Assembly: GCA_002839245.1 (NCBI GenBank)
Contig: PGXR01000175.1
Span: forward strand, 1 to 5,955
Direction: 5' to 3'
Origin: Spirochaetae bacterium HGW-Spirochaetae-7
GTDB taxonomy: Bacteria; Spirochaetota; Spirochaetia; Treponematales; UBA12059
Length of the DNA: 5,955 nt
The notes below the pieces were generated by a model. It was not told the DNA's origin and did not search any database. It saw only the letters and a program-made list of their open reading frames with translations. Each line of letters begins with the position of its first letter. Positions within the stretch are counted from its first letter, which is position 1. Below are positions 4,073-5,955 of this stretch, one piece after another. The translations under genes and the position numbers were made by a program.

Positions 4073-5955
4073 TCAGCCGCGGTAGAGCGGATCAAGACCT
4101 ATGGTTCCCATGAGCGAAACCGTATATTCCGGCTTTGACGTAGTCAACATCCTGTCGCGAGCCGAATGCAGGTGACGGCGTGCCCGCCCGAGTTCGCGCT
4201 CGTCCCGTCCAGAGGGGGAATCCAGGAATTCCTCCAGGTAGGCGATGCCGTTGGCAAGCCGCTTCCGTTCCGACGCTACGTAGGCGCTGAGCCTGGAAGC
4301 GTACCAGTCCGAACCGAGTACGTAATCCCGGTCGAAGAGCCGCCTGAGTTCGGGGTTGTCAAGCCCCTTGCCGTTCCAGGTACCTTCGGCCATCACGTGC
4401 AGGATAGCTGCCAGGGGAGGAATGGCAGCGGTGATGGAGCCATCCTCGATGTAGTCCCTTGCCACCTTTTCCTGGGCTTCGGCAATGTTGAGAATTCCGT
4501 CCGCGAAGTATTCAAGGCTCTGTAGTTCCGGTCGCAACACTTCCTCGGGAAACACTGCCGATGGTGCGTCGAATATGCGCCCGAGGAAATGTGAGGCGAA
4601 CAGGGGCGTGATGCGCCATCCCAAACGGCCTGCGGGGATCCGCTTTCCGTTGAAGTCAAAGTCCTCTATGCGCTCGAGGTAGCCGTTTTTCGCAAGGAAT
4701 GCTGGATCACGCTCCTCGACGGTCAGTCGGGCCCAAAGTTCGGGTACCAATAGGGATATGTCATGGTCTACCTTGTACTTGTGCCCGATGTAGCCTGCGG
4801 CGGTGCTGAATCCCGAGTAGCCGCCCAGGATGAAACCGAGAAGCGCGTTGTTGAGGTCCGTAGTCGGGCAGAGCGGGTTGAAGGGGCCCTTGGTCAGCGC
4901 TCCTTCGGATCCGGCGCCGGTGGTCGAGGGGCTCTTTCCAGTCAGGGAGCATATGAAATCCATGAACAGCTCTGGCAAGTCCTGGTAGTGGATGGGACCG
5001 TAGACTGCCAGAGGCCTGATGCCCGCTGCAGGGTCCGCGGGGTTGTTCCGCCTGCCTGGCAGCACCGCTCCGACAGGATGCTGGACCGGCTTGTCGGCCT
5101 TGATACGGCGGAAGAGCCTGGCGCCGACATCGGCCAGGTATCGGTTGAACGGGTTGATGTAATTCGGGTCGAGCTGGAGGTAGCGGGGATTTTTCGACGG
5201 CTTGCCGTCGACCAGGCGCGGTCTTGAAGACACGACGAACCATCGGAACGCTTCGTCGCGCTCGGCCTCGACAATCATGTTTTGCATGGGTTCCGTATAC
5301 TCGGAAAGCTCCACCGTCCGCTCGACCATCTCGTTGGCCTGGGAACGCGACAAAGGCTCGAAATTCGAAATGAAGTTGTCCATGCGGGCCATGTCGCTCT
5401 CCGCCTGCTTGTCGTAGCCGCGGTGGATGGCGTCGTCAGGGCGCTGGAAGAATCGAACTTCGCAGTTGCGGGAGAACTTGACCGCCGGAGCGTGGACATC
5501 GTCGGGAAGCCCGGTCAGCAAAGCCGTGGGAGCCAATACTGAGGCGGTTATGTCGTCCTCCCACTGGATCTTTTCAGCAGGCATGTAGTCCTGCCTGAGC
5601 TTGTGGATGGAGCGCGTGCCGTCAGGAGTCGATCCGATGCGGAGATAGGATGCCTGTATCGGCCTGCCCTCGAATTTCACGACGTTGCCCGCGGCGCCAT
5701 TGACGACGTCGGTATTGAAATGGCTTTGCCAGTCGTCCTTCCATTCTGGACGGTAGAATCGCTTGACGAGGAATACCAGCGCCTTGACACGCTCCGGTAT
5801 GGTTGCCAGCCAGGCGTTGTACGCGTCGGTATAGAGTTCCGAGGGCGATAGAAGCTTGATGACGCTGCCGATAGATCGTTTCTCGGAAAGTATGGAACGA
5901 CTGCTGCCGCCATGGTTCTCGCTGGAGTTCTTGTGACGCGATCCGTACGGATATT
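4073..5955 (-). CDS. C-terminal 626 aa of a large protein, possibly PPi-type phosphoenolpyruvate carboxykinase
   Basis: The frame is open without a stop from the right edge of the window to TGA at 4073-4075, so the N-terminal part lies outside. The first usable-looking start inside (GTG, 5680) is internal, because 91 sensible codons precede it, including SPSELYTDAYNAWLATIPERV. The visible protein is soluble, with no signal peptide or membrane segments. Notable stretches are FMDFICSLTGKSPSTTGAGS and then EGALTKGPFN (codons around 4877-4963), DLNNALLGFILGGYSGFSTA, GYIGHKYKVDHDISLLVPELWARLT, GRLGWRITPLF, and SDWYASRL near the end. From memory these match a family of roughly 1,100-residue proteins described as PPi-dependent phosphoenolpyruvate carboxykinase, which interconverts oxaloacetate plus PPi with PEP plus CO2 and Pi. 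The region here would be about the C-terminal half. I could not verify this by alignment. The safe alternative is a large conserved protein of unknown function. It is probably co-transcribed with hutI, 22 nt downstream. Confidence 0.5.
   Translation of the reverse strand, partial: YPYGSRHKNSSENHGGSSRSILSEKRSIGSVIKLLSPSELYTDAYNAWLATIPERVKALVFLVKRFYRPEWKDDWQSHFNTDVVNGAAGNVVKFEGRPIQASYLRIGSTPDGTRSIHKLRQDYMPAEKIQWEDDITASVLAPTALLTGLPDDVHAPAVKFSRNCEVRFFQRPDDAIHRGYDKQAESDMARMDNFISNFEPLSRSQANEMVERTVELSEYTEPMQNMIVEAERDEAFRWFVVSSRPRLVDGKPSKNPRYLQLDPNYINPFNRYLADVGARLFRRIKADKPVQHPVGAVLPGRRNNPADPAAGIRPLAVYGPIHYQDLPELFMDFICSLTGKSPSTTGAGSEGALTKGPFNPLCPTTDLNNALLGFILGGYSGFSTAAGYIGHKYKVDHDISLLVPELWARLTVEERDPAFLAKNGYLERIEDFDFNGKRIPAGRLGWRITPLFASHFLGRIFDAPSAVFPEEVLRPELQSLEYFADGILNIAEAQEKVARDYIEDGSITAAIPPLAAILHVMAEGTWNGKGLDNPELRRLFDRDYVLGSDWYASRLSAYVASERKRLANGIAYLEEFLDSPSGRDERELGRARRHLHSARDRMLTTSKPEYTVSLMGTIGLDPLYRG

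Noticed and set aside
4877..4948. TGKSPSTTGAG in the large protein as a Walker A ATP-binding loop.
   Set aside because: The position five residues before GK is isoleucine, not the Gly or Ala of the classical GXXXXGK(S/T) pattern, so a P-loop cannot be claimed from the motif alone.
4761..5243. A 160-codon - strand frame within the large - strand gene, with a similar one on the + strand.
   Set aside because: Both are alternate frames of a continuous 626-codon reading frame that has coherent protein-like composition.
5678..5680. GTG as the start codon of the large - strand gene.
   Set aside because: The frame stays open for 91 further codons to the window edge with protein-like content, so this GTG is an internal valine.

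Overview
The window looks like a chromosomal segment of a fairly GC-rich spirochaete, probably in or near the Treponema group. The main evidence is the RNA polymerase alpha subunit, whose N-terminus (RKNLLKGFKRPKGI) and C-terminus (QKEEI near the end) resemble treponemal RpoA as I remember it. The order rpoA, rplQ, then a small CXXC protein also fits. No alignment could be run, so the taxonomic call is an inference from recalled sequences.

Left part, + strand (1-1901): this is the tail of the large ribosomal-protein operon. It holds rpoA (lacking only about its first four bases), rplQ overlapping it by 11 nt and carrying a long Lys/Ala/Pro/Glu-rich tail, and a 56-residue four-cysteine protein that is easily missed because of its size. 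A strong intrinsic terminator closes the unit at 1868-1901.

Middle, + strand (1902-2816): a RarD-type EamA-family membrane transporter starts almost on top of the terminator's U-tract. No clear promoter is visible in the 87 nt between it and the previous gene.

Right part, - strand (5955-2800): two genes are read towards rarD. First comes the C-terminal 626 residues of a large protein that I tentatively assign to the PPi-type phosphoenolpyruvate carboxykinase family. Then, 22 nt later, comes hutI (imidazolonepropionase, histidine degradation). hutI and rarD converge and their coding ends overlap by 17 nt. No other hut genes lie inside the window.

There are no rRNA or tRNA genes, mobile elements, CRISPR arrays or gene-free stretches longer than 300 nt. 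The window is mostly core and metabolic genes. The items most worth a second look are the small CXXC protein, the L17 tail, the terminator/rarD junction and the large partial - strand protein.
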